Shown piece after piece: positions 27,116 to 36,996 of a stretch of DNA of 64,000 nucleotides. Below the pieces are notes generated by a model. That model ran no database searches, was not told where the DNA came from, and saw nothing but the letters and a program-made list of their open reading frames with translations. Every line of letters begins with the position of its first letter. Position 1 is the first letter of the stretch. Both the position numbers and the translations under genes were made by a program. The DNA is from Acinetobacter pittii ANC 4050 (lineage in GTDB: Bacteria > Pseudomonadota > Gammaproteobacteria > Pseudomonadales > Moraxellaceae). The stretch spans positions 988,804 to 1,052,803 of the forward strand of contig NZ_KB976987.1 of the NCBI RefSeq assembly GCF_000399685.1, given 5' to 3'.

Positions 27116-27216
27116 AAATAGACCTCGTAAGCAAGGCAGCGCAAAATTCAAATCAACTGAATTAAAGATGCGAAATAACGAATTTCTAATCGTCCTTTTT
27201 TAGAAAAAACATGAAA

Positions 27217-27253
27217 TTTAAAGGCTAATGATGGGTGCAAATTAGCCTTTAAA
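27217..27253 (-). terminator. terminator downstream of adeC
   Basis: TTTAAAGGCTAAT (27217-27229) and ATTAGCCTTTAAA (27241-27253) form a perfect 13-bp stem 19 bases past the adeC stop. On the minus strand it is followed by TTTCATG. Confidence 0.65.
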
Positions 27254-27271
27254 AGATTTATGAAAAATGGG

Positions 27272-28666
27272 TTATTTATTTAACCCGCCACCCAAGGCTT
27301 TATAGAGTTCAATTTGATTATTTAATTTGGTTTGTTCGAGAACCAATAAACCTTGTTGAGCCGCATATGCAGAACGCTGGGCATCCAAAACAGTCAAATA
27401 ACTATCAATTCCGGCTCTAAAGCGGGCTGTAGAGAGTTTATAAGTGGTATCGGTTGCAGACACTAAACGGCGCTGGGCATTTAAACGTTCTTCAATATGA
27501 GCATGGGCCGCCAAGGCATCGTTGACTTCACGGAAAGAAGCCTGAATCGCTTTTTCATATTCAGAAAGCGCAATTTTTTGGTCAATTTCTGAAACCTTAA
27601 TATTGGCTTTACGCGTTCCCCAATCAAAAATAGGCAGGTCTATGCTAGGGCCAACTGACCATGCAAAACCGCCAGATTTAAATAAATCTTTGAGTTCCGT
27701 CGATGCATATCCAGCTGAACCCGTAAGTGTGATGGTCGGAAACATGCGGGCTTTTGCCGCACCAATGTTGGCACCCGCTGCACGAAGTTGATATTCAGCG
27801 ACTTTCAGGTCTGGACGGTTTTGTAGTAAATCGCTACTTAAACCCGTTGAAAAATTCTTCTCTTGAGTAATTGTTTTAACCGACTGAGTTGGAAGCAGGT
27901 TTGATGGAACCGCTTGTCCAGCCAAAAGATTTAACAAGTTCTGTGCTTGTGAAACTTGAGTTTTGTAGTTTGCGACATCATTACGTGCTGTTTCGACCGA
28001 AATTTGGGCTTGGCGTAAAGGTATTTCGCTATCAATCCCGACATTAAAACGCTTTTGATTCAGATTGTACGAATCAAGTTGAGCTTTTAAAGTTTGCTGC
28101 GCAAGATTTAAGTTTGCTGTAGCAAAAGAATAATTTAACCACGCTTGTGCAACTTGGCTCACCAAACTAATTTGGGTGGAGTCTTTAGCACTCTGAGTTG
28201 CTAGGTAATTATTTAATGCTGCATCTTTAAGACTTTTAACACGTCCCCAAAAATCCAGTTCATACGCCGTTACACCTAACCCTACCTGAAATGTAGAGTA
28301 AGGATTATTAGGATCTACAGAAGGGTTAACTTGCCTAATGGCATTTGCTGTTGCCCCAATGGTCGGGAGTTGGTCGTATTTACTAATTTGGTATTGCTGC
28401 TGGGCACGTTCAATATTTAACGCTGCTGTACGTAAGTCGCGATTATTATTCAAGCTTATTTCAATAACTTCCAATAAACGAGGATCGGCAAAGAAAGTTT
28501 TATATCCTTGGTTAGCAATTGAAGGACCAGCATAGGTTTCAGCAAAATTTTGCGGAATATTAGACTTAACAGCGGGTTGAGGCGATTGCATGCTTATACA
28601 TGCAGTTAAAGTAAGTGAGAGTGTGGAAATCATAAATCCACGAGATAAAACAGCCGACTTAGACAT
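27272..28666 (-). CDS. adeC: AdeC, outer membrane channel of the AdeABC RND pump
   Basis: 464 aa from ATG 28666, preceded by TTGGAGAAAAGC; an upstream in-frame ATG adds 15 residues and is not used. Signal peptide with lipobox LTAC, then the OprM-like body: YKTFFADPRLLEVIEISLNNN, NIERAQQQYQISK, YELDFWGRVKSLKDAAL, IPLRQAQISVETARNDV, a second repeat VSEIDQKIALSEYEKAI, and SYLTVLDAQRSAYAAQQ near the end. It is third in adeA-adeB-adeC. Some A. baumannii strains lack adeC; here it is intact. Confidence 0.9.
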   Translation of the reverse strand: MSKSAVLSRGFMISTLSLTLTACISMQSPQPAVKSNIPQNFAETYAGPSIANQGYKTFFADPRLLEVIEISLNNNRDLRTAALNIERAQQQYQISKYDQLPTIGATANAIRQVNPSVDPNNPYSTFQVGLGVTAYELDFWGRVKSLKDAALNNYLATQSAKDSTQISLVSQVAQAWLNYSFATANLNLAQQTLKAQLDSYNLNQKRFNVGIDSEIPLRQAQISVETARNDVANYKTQVSQAQNLLNLLAGQAVPSNLLPTQSVKTITQEKNFSTGLSSDLLQNRPDLKVAEYQLRAAGANIGAAKARMFPTITLTGSAGYASTELKDLFKSGGFAWSVGPSIDLPIFDWGTRKANIKVSEIDQKIALSEYEKAIQASFREVNDALAAHAHIEERLNAQRRLVSATDTTYKLSTARFRAGIDSYLTVLDAQRSAYAAQQGLLVLEQTKLNNQIELYKALGGGLNK

Positions 28667-28745
28667 GCTTTTCTCCAAATAATAGAATAAATTTAGGCAT
28701 AAGAGGAGCAAGGGAAATAGGTTAATTTCCCTTGCTTTATTTCAT

Positions 28746-31700
28746 TTAAGATTTAATTTTCTGTTTGGAAGAAAACAGTTTTTCGGCTGCACCTAGTACA
28801 AAGATGAAGAATACCGGTACAAAGAAAATTGCTAGAATGGTTGCTGAAATCATACCGCCAAACACACCAGTTCCAAGCGCATGTTGTGTTTCAGAACTAG
28901 CGCCTGTCGCAATCACTAAAGGCACCACCCCACAAGTAAAGGCAAGAGAAGTCATTAGAATAGGGCGTAAGCGGAGTTTGGCTGCGGCAACAGTAGCTTC
29001 AACTAAACTCATTCCTTCTTCTTTAAGCATCTTGGCGAATTCAACAATCAAAATCGCATTCTTGGCGGAAAGACCAATGATGGTAATCAGACCAATTTTG
29101 AAAAACACATCGTTCATCAGCCCTTTGGTCATAATGGCAATGATTGCTCCAAAAATACCTAATGGCACAACCAGCATAACCGATAGCGGAATTGACCAGC
29201 TTTCATAAAGAGCTGCGAGTACGAGGAATACCACTAACATCGACAAACCAAGTAAGAAAGCCATTTGTGATTCTGATTGTTTCTCTTGAAGAGAAATACC
29301 AGTCCATTCATAACCAATCCCTTTTGGTAATTTTGCGATGAGTTGTTCCATTTCACGCATTGCATCACCAGATGAAGTATCGAAGTTAGGAATACCCGCA
29401 ATACTCAAAGATGGACGTCCGTTGTAGCGGTTGTATTGTTGTGGCGCTTTGTTCCATTGAGGTGTCACAACTTCCGATAAAGAAACTAACTGACCACTTG
29501 CACCCATCACTTTAAGATTCAAAATATCTTGCAATTTCATACGTGATTTTGCTTCAACTTGCACAATCACTTGCTGCATACGACCTTGGTTTGGAAAGTC
29601 ATTGATATACATTGAACCCATTGACGTTGAGATGATGTCTGACACGTCGGCAAATTTAACGCCGAGTGCATTTAATTTATCTCGGTCAATTTTTAAAGAA
29701 ATATTGTCTCCTTGAGGTAAACCCTCATTCCAAACCATATAAAACTTCTTATTTTTGGCTGCCATTGCCATTAATTGATCTTGGGCAGCAAGTAATGCAG
29801 GCATACCTAAGTTCGCCCGATCTTGTAATCGAAGACTAAAGCCAGAGAACGTGCCTAACTCATCAATGGCTGGAGGTAGAACGGCCATAGATGAACCTTC
29901 TTTACTATGTGCCATTGTTTCATTAATTGAGTTGGTCATCTCAGATGCTGACGATTTTCTTTCTTTGAAATCTTTTAGTGTTGTAAAGGCAACGGCAACA
30001 TTCTGACCTGAACCACCGAAACCCCAACCTAAAATTGATGTATTACTTTTAACATCTGGATTGTCTTGTATGCTTGCTTCAAACTCTTTCACCACACTTT
30101 TAGTTCGTTCAGTAGAAGCATCAGATGGAAGTTGGAAGGTTGTTAAAAACCAACCTTGATCTTCTTCGGGCATGAATGCGGTTGGCCAAAATTTCATTCC
30201 GGCAAAAGTCGCAACTGTAATAATGATAAATAGCACCATCATTGGAATGGTATGTTTGATGACCTTAAAAAGAATGATTTCATACTTTTTAGTAAGGTTA
30301 TCAAAGGTACGGTCAAACCATGCAAAGAACCCTTTTTTCTGATGGTGTTCATCAATTGGTTTAAGAATTGTCGCGCAGAGTGCAGGGGTTAAAATCAATG
30401 CCAATAATGCCGAGAACAAGATTGACACCGACATGGTGAGCGTAAATTGCTTGTAAATGATTCCGACTGAGCCACTTGCAAACGCCATTGGTAAAAATAC
30501 GGCTGCAAGTACCAAGGTAATCCCAATAATTGGACTGGTGATTTCCTTCATTGCTTTAGATGTCGCTTCTTTAGGTGGTAAGCCTTCAGTCGCCATAATC
30601 CTTTCGACATTCTCTACGACCACAATGGCATCATCGACGATAATACCGATGGCGAGCACCATACCAAACATGGTGAGCACGTTAATCGAGAACCCTGCAA
30701 GCAACATCACAGAGAATGTTCCTAGCAATGCAATAGGGGCAACGATTGCTGGAATAAGCGTATAACGGACATTATGAAGAAACAGATACATTACAATGAA
30801 AACCAAAACCATGGCTTCAATTAACGTGTGAATTACTTTTTCAATAGAAATTTTAACAAATGGAGCAGTATCATAAGGAATACTAAATTGCATACCTTCC
30901 GGTAAATTGACTTTTAACTCTTCAATTTTGGCTCTGACACCTTCAGCCGTTTTTACAGCATTTGCGCCAGGGCTAAGCTGGATTGCTGCCGCCGTTGCCG
31001 GTTTACCATTTTCTAAAATAGCGAAGTTATATGCTTGTGAACCAATTTCAACATTAGCTACATCAGAAAGTCTAATGACACTACCGTTGATCTTACTTTT
31101 TAAGCTGATATTTCTGAATTGTTCAACGTCATTTAATTGTCCTTGCGCAGACAAAGGAACTGTAATGAGCTGTCCTTTCTCAGCAGGTAAGTCACCTAAA
31201 CGGCCGGGAGCGATTTCGACATTATTTTCACGAATTGCCGCATTTACGTCACTGATTGAAAGACCATATGAAACTAACTTATTTGGATCTACCCAAATAC
31301 GCATGGCCTTTTCGGCGCCAAATGATTGGACTTTACCTACGCCTTCAACACGTTTTAGTTCTTCGACGACGTTACGGACTAAATAATCGCTCAGATCAAC
31401 TTCAGAATATTGATTGTTAGGTGAATTAATACCCACCAACATCAAGAAACCTGAAGACGAAGCCTCAACTTGTAAACCTTGCTGACGAACAATTTGAGGA
31501 AGACGAGCTTCAACGGCTTTAATTTTATTTTGCACATCAACTTGAGCCATATCGACATCTGTACCCGGTTTAAAGGTCGCCGATATTTGAGCCATACCCG
31601 AGGTGTCTGTCGTTGCGCTGTAATAAAGTAAATTTTTAACGCCGGATAGTTCTCTTTCAATCAGAGTAACGACACTATCGTTAATCGTTTTGGGTGTCGC

Positions 31701-31856
31701 ACCTGGGTAGACAGCACTAATGGTGACTTGTGGAGGCGCAACACTAGGGAAGCGTGCTATAGGAAGTTTGGGAATACTGAGTAATCCAAACAAAATAATG
31801 AAAATCGCAATCACCCATGCAAATACGGGGCGACGAATGAAAAATTGTGACATCAT
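28746..31856 (-). CDS. adeB: AdeB, RND multidrug efflux transporter
   Basis: 1036 aa from the MMSQFFIRRPVFAWV start, the start used for A. baumannii AdeB. Two further in-frame starts upstream overlap adeA and are not needed. Large parts match remembered AdeB almost residue for residue (FPSVAPPQVTISAVYPGAT, SSGFLMLVGINSPNNQY, WPTAFMPEEDQGWF). GIIVDDAIVVVENVERI is the TM4 segment with the proton-relay Asp pair. Twelve spans, two large periplasmic loops. It trimerises with AdeA and AdeC to expel aminoglycosides, tigecycline and others. The ATG overlaps the adeA stop. Confidence 0.96.
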   Translation of the reverse strand: MMSQFFIRRPVFAWVIAIFIILFGLLSIPKLPIARFPSVAPPQVTISAVYPGATPKTINDSVVTLIERELSGVKNLLYYSATTDTSGMAQISATFKPGTDVDMAQVDVQNKIKAVEARLPQIVRQQGLQVEASSSGFLMLVGINSPNNQYSEVDLSDYLVRNVVEELKRVEGVGKVQSFGAEKAMRIWVDPNKLVSYGLSISDVNAAIRENNVEIAPGRLGDLPAEKGQLITVPLSAQGQLNDVEQFRNISLKSKINGSVIRLSDVANVEIGSQAYNFAILENGKPATAAAIQLSPGANAVKTAEGVRAKIEELKVNLPEGMQFSIPYDTAPFVKISIEKVIHTLIEAMVLVFIVMYLFLHNVRYTLIPAIVAPIALLGTFSVMLLAGFSINVLTMFGMVLAIGIIVDDAIVVVENVERIMATEGLPPKEATSKAMKEITSPIIGITLVLAAVFLPMAFASGSVGIIYKQFTLTMSVSILFSALLALILTPALCATILKPIDEHHQKKGFFAWFDRTFDNLTKKYEIILFKVIKHTIPMMVLFIIITVATFAGMKFWPTAFMPEEDQGWFLTTFQLPSDASTERTKSVVKEFEASIQDNPDVKSNTSILGWGFGGSGQNVAVAFTTLKDFKERKSSASEMTNSINETMAHSKEGSSMAVLPPAIDELGTFSGFSLRLQDRANLGMPALLAAQDQLMAMAAKNKKFYMVWNEGLPQGDNISLKIDRDKLNALGVKFADVSDIISTSMGSMYINDFPNQGRMQQVIVQVEAKSRMKLQDILNLKVMGASGQLVSLSEVVTPQWNKAPQQYNRYNGRPSLSIAGIPNFDTSSGDAMREMEQLIAKLPKGIGYEWTGISLQEKQSESQMAFLLGLSMLVVFLVLAALYESWSIPLSVMLVVPLGIFGAIIAIMTKGLMNDVFFKIGLITIIGLSAKNAILIVEFAKMLKEEGMSLVEATVAAAKLRLRPILMTSLAFTCGVVPLVIATGASSETQHALGTGVFGGMISATILAIFFVPVFFIFVLGAAEKLFSSKQKIKS

Positions 31857-33001
31857 CATTGAGCTCCTTGAGTAATGGGTGCTTCCCACTTACTTATTTC
31901 AAGCTTTTGATTCGGTTGAATACGATCAATTCCTTCAACGATGACTTTGTCACCTACTTTGAGTCCTTTATTCACTAAGTAGAACTGTTCATATTGTTGT
32001 CCAAGCTCGATCGGACGAACCTCTGCTAAACCTTTAGCATTAATGACATAAACCTGTGGGTCACCATTGTTATTACGCTGGATTGCTTGGGCAGGTACAA
32101 GGAGGGCTTGAGGTACGGATGCTCGGTCAATATTGACACGTACATACATTCCAGGAAGCAATTTACGTTCAGGGTTGTTCACTACGATACGAATGGTGAC
32201 ATCACCTGTTTCTGGATCTACATTAATATCTTCAAACAGCATTTTTGCGCTGACGTTGTAGAACTGACCATAGCTATTAGAAATACGAACAGTTTTATCG
32301 CTATTAGCAGATAATTCGCCGTTTTGTAATGCCGTTTGTAAGCGCTCGTATTCACCAATAGATTGCTTTACATCAACATACACTTTGTCAATCTGTTGTA
32401 TGGTCGCCAAAGTATTGGTATCACCTTGGCTGACTAAAGCACCTTCGGTCACAAATGATTGCCCAATGCGACCAGAGATTGGTGCGCGTACTGTTGCATA
32501 TTGCAAATTAAGGTTTTGGCGTGCCAATAAAGCTTTCATTTGTGCAACATCAGCTAAAGCTTGGCGATATTCAGCCTGAGCATTGCTGACTTCCTGTTTA
32601 CTAATCGCATTACTTGGTAAAAGTTGTTCATAGCGTTCCAACTGGACCTTTAAACGTGCGACTTCAGCTTCGGCTTTATTGAGTGAAGCTTTGTTGCTGT
32701 TTACATCAGCCTGAAAAGTTTCAGCGTTAATTTTGTATAAGGCTTGTCCAGCTTTAACTTCACTACCTTGAGTAAATAATACCTTTTCGATAATACCGCC
32801 GACTTGCGGACGAATTTCAGCAGTACGGAAGGCTTGAACGCGAGCTGGAAGGTTCTCGCTAAAATTAACGGATTGTGGCTGGAGACTTAATACACTGACT
32901 TTTGCGGGTGGGACTTCTGGTTGTTTAGCCTCTTCGGAACTACAACCTTGGATGATTAGCCCAATAGATAAAAATAATGGAAGTAAGAGCTGCTTTTGCA
33001 T
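31856..33001 (-). CDS. adeA: AdeA, periplasmic adaptor of the AdeABC pump
   Basis: 381 aa. N-terminal lipoprotein signal LIIQGC, then the RND adaptor layout: PARVQAFRTAEIRPQVGGII (barrel), GSEVKAGQALYKI (lipoyl half), coiled coil ~95-160 including ERYEQLLPSNAISKQEVSNA, TVRAPISGRIGQSFVTEGAL, and LPGMYVRVNIDRASVPQAL. It closely resembles A. baumannii AdeA with a shorter, less Gln/Thr-rich C-terminus. First gene of adeABC. Its stop overlaps the adeB start. Confidence 0.95.
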   Translation of the reverse strand: MQKQLLLPLFLSIGLIIQGCSSEEAKQPEVPPAKVSVLSLQPQSVNFSENLPARVQAFRTAEIRPQVGGIIEKVLFTQGSEVKAGQALYKINAETFQADVNSNKASLNKAEAEVARLKVQLERYEQLLPSNAISKQEVSNAQAEYRQALADVAQMKALLARQNLNLQYATVRAPISGRIGQSFVTEGALVSQGDTNTLATIQQIDKVYVDVKQSIGEYERLQTALQNGELSANSDKTVRISNSYGQFYNVSAKMLFEDINVDPETGDVTIRIVVNNPERKLLPGMYVRVNIDRASVPQALLVPAQAIQRNNNGDPQVYVINAKGLAEVRPIELGQQYEQFYLVNKGLKVGDKVIVEGIDRIQPNQKLEISKWEAPITQGAQ

Positions 33002-33068
33002 GCTGTCTAAACCTTGGGAGTTTTTGATGCTGCTATTATTTTTGTGCTCTGTGTAACGACCATCACTG

Positions 33069-33089
33069 AAGTGTGGAAAAAGTGTGGAG
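33069..33089. promoter_or_regulatory. AdeR binding box (10-bp direct repeat)
   Basis: AAGTGTGGAA (33069-33078) and AAGTGTGGAG (33080-33089), separated by one base, lie between the divergent adeA and adeR genes. Published A. baumannii work describes AdeR binding a 10-bp direct repeat of AAGTGTGGAG with a one-base gap in this region. Only one base differs in the first half-site, so control of adeABC by AdeR should be conserved. Confidence 0.88.
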
Positions 33090-33147
33090 ATCTGCAGATA
33101 AATTAGCGTATCATTTAAAATGATTGTAATTATTCGATGATTAATTC

Positions 33148-33876
33148 ATGTTCGAAGCTTCATTTTCTTTTGATTGCCGTGATAAACAAATTCTTGTTGT
33201 AGAAGATGAATACGATATTGGGGACATTATTGAACAATATTTAAAACGTGAAGGCATGCGAGTTATTCGGGCAATGAATGGTAAGCAGGCAATCGAAATT
33301 CATGCATCACAACCCATTGATTTGATTTTACTTGATATTAAATTACCTGAACTCAATGGTTGGGAAGTGCTTAGTAAAATTCGTCAAAAAGCACAAACGC
33401 CTGTCATTATGCTGACTGCATTAGATCAGGATATTGATAAGGTGATGGCCTTACGAATCGGTGCAGATGATTTTGTAGTCAAGCCTTTTAACCCGAATGA
33501 AGTGGTTGCGCGTGTTCAGGCTGTTTTAAGAAGAACCCATCAAAACAAACAGACGGCGAACAAAAATCTGCATTATAAAAATATTGAAATCAATACCGAG
33601 ATTCATAGTGTCTATATCAATCAGATAGACAGGAAAATCTTACTCAACCTGACGTTAACTGAATATAAAATACTACTCTTAATGATTAATCAGCCGCACA
33701 GAGTATTTACTCGAGGTGAGTTAATGAATCAATGCTTGCCCGATAGTGATGCTTTAGAAAGAACGGTTGATAGCCATGTCAGTAAGTTAAGAAAAAAACT
33801 AGAAGAGTACGGGCTTGAACACATGCTTATTAATGTCCGCGGTGTCGGATATAGATTAGATCATCCCCAACAATAA
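33148..33876 (+). CDS. adeR: AdeR, response regulator (OmpR family) of adeABC
   Basis: 242 aa. Receiver: ILVVEDEYDIGD with acidic D20, LLDIKLPELNGWEVL with the phospho-acceptor D63, and VVKPFNPNE with the conserved Lys. C-terminal winged helix: LTLTEYKILLLMI, RTVDSHVSKLRKKLEE and a final NVRGVGYRLD. The middle of the receiver is identical to A. baumannii AdeR as remembered; the first 40 residues, the linker and the last ~30 differ. Positions D20 and P116, where activating changes are known in A. baumannii, are wild type. Followed 48 bases later by adeS. Confidence 0.95.
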   Translation: MFEASFSFDCRDKQILVVEDEYDIGDIIEQYLKREGMRVIRAMNGKQAIEIHASQPIDLILLDIKLPELNGWEVLSKIRQKAQTPVIMLTALDQDIDKVMALRIGADDFVVKPFNPNEVVARVQAVLRRTHQNKQTANKNLHYKNIEINTEIHSVYINQIDRKILLNLTLTEYKILLLMINQPHRVFTRGELMNQCLPDSDALERTVDSHVSKLRKKLEEYGLEHMLINVRGVGYRLDHPQQ

Positions 33877-33924
33877 TAGGATTAGATAGAAGAAATCCAA
33901 CATGCTACAAGTTGAGAAAAGACA

Positions 33925-34995
33925 ATGAAAAATAAATTAGGGATTAATAAGCAATTTTTTATTGCTTTTAGTATGGTGAATTTAAGTATCACTTTATTGT
34001 CTGTATTTGTAGGCTATGTTGTTTATAACTATGCAATTGATCATGGATGGCTTTCATTAAGTTCCTTGCAAGGAGACTTTACAGATTTTCATCTTGTTGA
34101 CTGGATTTGGCTAGGTATAGTCATTTTATGTGGTTCAATTATTTCTTTAATTATTGGAATGCAGTTAGCAAAAAGATTTATTGTGCCCATCAATTCATTG
34201 GCAGATGCCGCGAATAAAATTAGTGAGGGTGATTTATCTGCTCGAGCAAATGATCAAAAAGTTCACTCCACAGAGATTTATACATTAATTTTAAATTTTA
34301 ATGATATGGCTCAAAAGCTTGAAAGTTCTGTACACAATGCACAAGTATGGAATGCAGCTATTGCTCATGAATTAAGAACACCCATCACAATTTTACAAGG
34401 TAGATTACAAGGCATCGTAGATGGAGTTTTTAAAGCTGAGCCTGAACTCATCCGAAGTTTGTTGAACCAAGTAGAGGGGCTGTCCTACCTAGTAGAAGAC
34501 CTGAGAACATTGAGTTTATTTGAAAATAAACAGCTTAAGTTAAATATTGAGTCAGTTGACTTTTTGAGATGTGTTGAAAAAGTAATACGGATGTTTGATG
34601 AAAAACTTAGACAATCAAATTTCACTATAAATTACGACATTTCTAATGATCTTGTATCTTGCGATGCAAGGCGTATGGAGCAAGTTTTAATCGCATTGAT
34701 TGATAATGCAATTAGATACTCTAATCCTGGAAATTTAAACATTAAGTCTTCAGTTGAACAAGGACAATGGATTTTAGAAATAGTCGATGAAGGACCGGGA
34801 ATCCCCGTTGAATATCAAAAAGAATTATTTAATCCTTTTTATAGAGTGGAGCAGTCCAGAAATAAAGCTTTAGGAGGAACAGGGTTAGGTTTGGCAGTTG
34901 TGCAAGCCATTGTTTTAGCTCACTCGGGCACCATTCGATATGAAAATCGCAGTCCAAATAGTGCTTTTATTATTCAAATAAAAACAATTATTTAA
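33925..34995 (+). CDS. adeS: AdeS, sensor histidine kinase of adeABC
   Basis: 356 aa. Two membrane spans (about 12-36 and 58-82) flank a short periplasmic loop; HAMP follows (AKRFIVPINSLADAANKISEGDLSARA). The dimerisation/phospho-acceptor site is AAIAHELRTPITILQGRLQG with His148 and the adjacent Thr152, which corresponds to the residue mutated in some A. baumannii pump over-producers and is wild type here. ATPase motifs: IALIDNAIRYSN (N box), VDEGPGIP (G1) and GGTGLGLAVV (G2). Moderately diverged from A. baumannii AdeS, especially in the sensor loop. Confidence 0.93.
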   Translation: MKNKLGINKQFFIAFSMVNLSITLLSVFVGYVVYNYAIDHGWLSLSSLQGDFTDFHLVDWIWLGIVILCGSIISLIIGMQLAKRFIVPINSLADAANKISEGDLSARANDQKVHSTEIYTLILNFNDMAQKLESSVHNAQVWNAAIAHELRTPITILQGRLQGIVDGVFKAEPELIRSLLNQVEGLSYLVEDLRTLSLFENKQLKLNIESVDFLRCVEKVIRMFDEKLRQSNFTINYDISNDLVSCDARRMEQVLIALIDNAIRYSNPGNLNIKSSVEQGQWILEIVDEGPGIPVEYQKELFNPFYRVEQSRNKALGGTGLGLAVVQAIVLAHSGTIRYENRSPNSAFIIQIKTII

Positions 34996-35019
34996 TCTAA
35001 AATATTTATCACTTTTAAT

Positions 35020-35059
35020 AAAAAAGAGAAATCTCAATTCATGCAGATTTCTCTTTTTT
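35020..35059. terminator. bidirectional terminator between adeS and the PhyH gene
   Basis: AAAAAAGAGAAATCT pairs with AGATTTCTCTTTTTT around a 10-base loop; a 15-bp stem with A and T runs on both sides, between convergent genes. Confidence 0.85.
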
Positions 35060-35079
35060 GATATTTAGCGTGGTAAGAA

Positions 35080-35955
35080 TTAAATTATTCCAGACGTTTT
35101 AAAGTTTTGAACATTTAACATATCTATTGGATTCATCATTTTACCGTCGTGTTCAACAAATCCAACAAATGTCGTGCTCATATTCCAGCCTAGCAAGCCT
35201 TTTAGCTCATCTGGAAAGTTTTTAACTGTGTCAGACGATAGAGATAAATAATGGTTTTCTTCCTGTCGTAGAAAGCCAAGATCATAAGACATGGTCAATC
35301 CTATACGAGGCGCATGGCTTACATTAGCTCCGCCGCCATGATAGGTAGAGCCAATCCATATTAAAGCATCTCCAGCTTTCATTTCAGCCGCGATCGTTTC
35401 GTCTTCTTTAGGTACTCTTTGATCATCCCACAAATGGCTGGAAGGGATGACGCGTGTAGCACCATTTTCTTCAGTAAAATCAGTGACGGCAAACATGATT
35501 TGTACCCTAGCTTCACGTCCATAAACTGGATGTCGCCACATCCATACAGTATCGTCACGATGTAAAGGTTGAGCTTTTTGACCGGGCCAAATTTGAATTG
35601 CTTGTGTCACACCCACTTGGATGTCTGGACACAATTCAATTTTATTTTCACCACTCCAAGCATGTAGAGGAGTTTGAAGAATAGCTTTTGCAGTGTCTAA
35701 AAATACTGGGTTCATAGCAACTAACGGCATTTGCGGCAAGCGGGCAAATAAACGACTCATTCGGCGGGTCTTAGTACCTGCAAAATAATCATCTTCTCCG
35801 TCAGGAATTAATTCTAATTGCTTTGAGAGTGCCTCATAAATATCTTTGGTAATTTCATCATTTAAAAAACTTTCAATGATGACCCCACCATCTCTTTTAA
35901 TAATCGAAACGATCTCATCGATTTGTGTATCTTTGCTTAATTTAACGAGTGACAT
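35080..35955 (-). CDS. phytanoyl-CoA dioxygenase (PhyH) family protein
   Basis: 291 aa. Fe(II)/2-oxoglutarate oxygenase features: LHRDDTVWMW gives the HxD pair, STYHGGGANVSHAPRIGLTMSYD gives the distal His and the 2-oxoglutarate-binding Arg, with VIPSSHLWD between. Family members hydroxylate acyl-CoAs or other small substrates. It is the last gene of a minus-strand unit behind the hydrolase and the flavin monooxygenase, so it may act on the same compound. Gap to the hydrolase gene is 46 bases. Confidence 0.8.
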   Translation of the reverse strand: MSLVKLSKDTQIDEIVSIIKRDGGVIIESFLNDEITKDIYEALSKQLELIPDGEDDYFAGTKTRRMSRLFARLPQMPLVAMNPVFLDTAKAILQTPLHAWSGENKIELCPDIQVGVTQAIQIWPGQKAQPLHRDDTVWMWRHPVYGREARVQIMFAVTDFTEENGATRVIPSSHLWDDQRVPKEDETIAAEMKAGDALIWIGSTYHGGGANVSHAPRIGLTMSYDLGFLRQEENHYLSLSSDTVKNFPDELKGLLGWNMSTTFVGFVEHDGKMMNPIDMLNVQNFKTSGII

Positions 35956-36001
35956 AAGATTTCCTTATCCTTTATGATTAAGAATATTTCAAATAAATTT
36001 A

Positions 36002-36928
36002 TTAGCTTTTAGGCCTATTTGTTTTAGGGGCAAATAACTGCTTTAAAAATTCAATTTGGTCATTTAGTATCTTGCCGTGCCAAGATTCTGTATAGAAATC
36101 AAAATGATCAATAGGGTATTCCAATAGTTTAGAAGGCCCTTGAATTAGGCCTGCCGTTTTTCGAGCTGGGTTAGGTGGTGCAATTTGGTCATTAGAGCCG
36201 ACTTGTATCAAAGTAGGACACTTAACATTTTTTGCAAAAGTAACTGGTCGGTTGTATGAGACTTCCAGAGCTGCACGAGCACAGACTTCATTACGCCAAG
36301 TTGGACCTGCCATTGCGGTATAACTTTCTTCAGCACCCGGTGTACTAATCATGGCAGCAGTACCAGGTTGTCCAACAATTGGTATGAGATGTGGAGGACG
36401 TTGAGCTATGGCATGAATCAAATCTTTGATGCCATGGCCTATAGCCGTCGAGATCTGTTTTATTCCACCATATTGGAAAACTTGTTTTAACGCTGCTAAA
36501 CCATCTGTAGCAGGGTTCATGGAGATGACGGCTGATATTTTTGGATCTTGTGCAGCAACCACTACCACATGACCACCAGAATACGAAGTACCCCATAGCA
36601 CAATGCGATTTCGATCAACGAGTGGCAAACTTCGTGCAGCTGCAATCGCTGCATGGTAATCCTCACGTTGGTTAATATAGGATACATGTTGTCTAGGTAA
36701 TCCTGCTGACTCGCCAAATCCACGGTAGTCAAATATAAAAGTATCAAAGCCTGCTTGGCTGAACGGCTCGGCAAAATCTAATAATCCTGTATCTTTTGTA
36801 CCACCAAAGCCTGTTGCCATAACAATGCAAGGTCGTCCTCGAGATGTCATAAACTCTTCTGACGTTGCAGGGATATACCATGCAGAACAGGTAATTCCTT
36901 TACTTGTAAATTTAATATTTTCCATCAT
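36002..36928 (-). CDS. alpha/beta hydrolase in BVMO operon
   Basis: 308 aa. IVMATGFGGTKDTGLLDFAEPF (oxyanion region, seen at ~35-56), TFIFDYRGFGESAGLPR, the nucleophile elbow LWGTSYSGGHV, LIQVGSNDQIAPP (Asp) and YPIDHFDFY (His): a complete triad. Family resembles xylan-esterase/peptidase S15-type hydrolases. It sits between the PhyH and flavin monooxygenase genes in one unit; a hydrolase next to a Baeyer-Villiger enzyme typically opens the ester or lactone product. Confidence 0.78.
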   Translation of the reverse strand: MMENIKFTSKGITCSAWYIPATSEEFMTSRGRPCIVMATGFGGTKDTGLLDFAEPFSQAGFDTFIFDYRGFGESAGLPRQHVSYINQREDYHAAIAAARSLPLVDRNRIVLWGTSYSGGHVVVVAAQDPKISAVISMNPATDGLAALKQVFQYGGIKQISTAIGHGIKDLIHAIAQRPPHLIPIVGQPGTAAMISTPGAEESYTAMAGPTWRNEVCARAALEVSYNRPVTFAKNVKCPTLIQVGSNDQIAPPNPARKTAGLIQGPSKLLEYPIDHFDFYTESWHGKILNDQIEFLKQLFAPKTNRPKS

Positions 36929-36996
36929 ATTTTCCCTAATTGATTTTTGTCTTTGCTTTTCAGTTTAGAAACAAAGATGCATATTTAATCGTGATA

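Noticed and set aside
27272..33001. adeIJK instead of adeABC
   Set aside because: Protein sequences fit AdeA, AdeB and AdeC better as remembered, and the divergent adeRS pair with the AdeR box belongs to adeABC.
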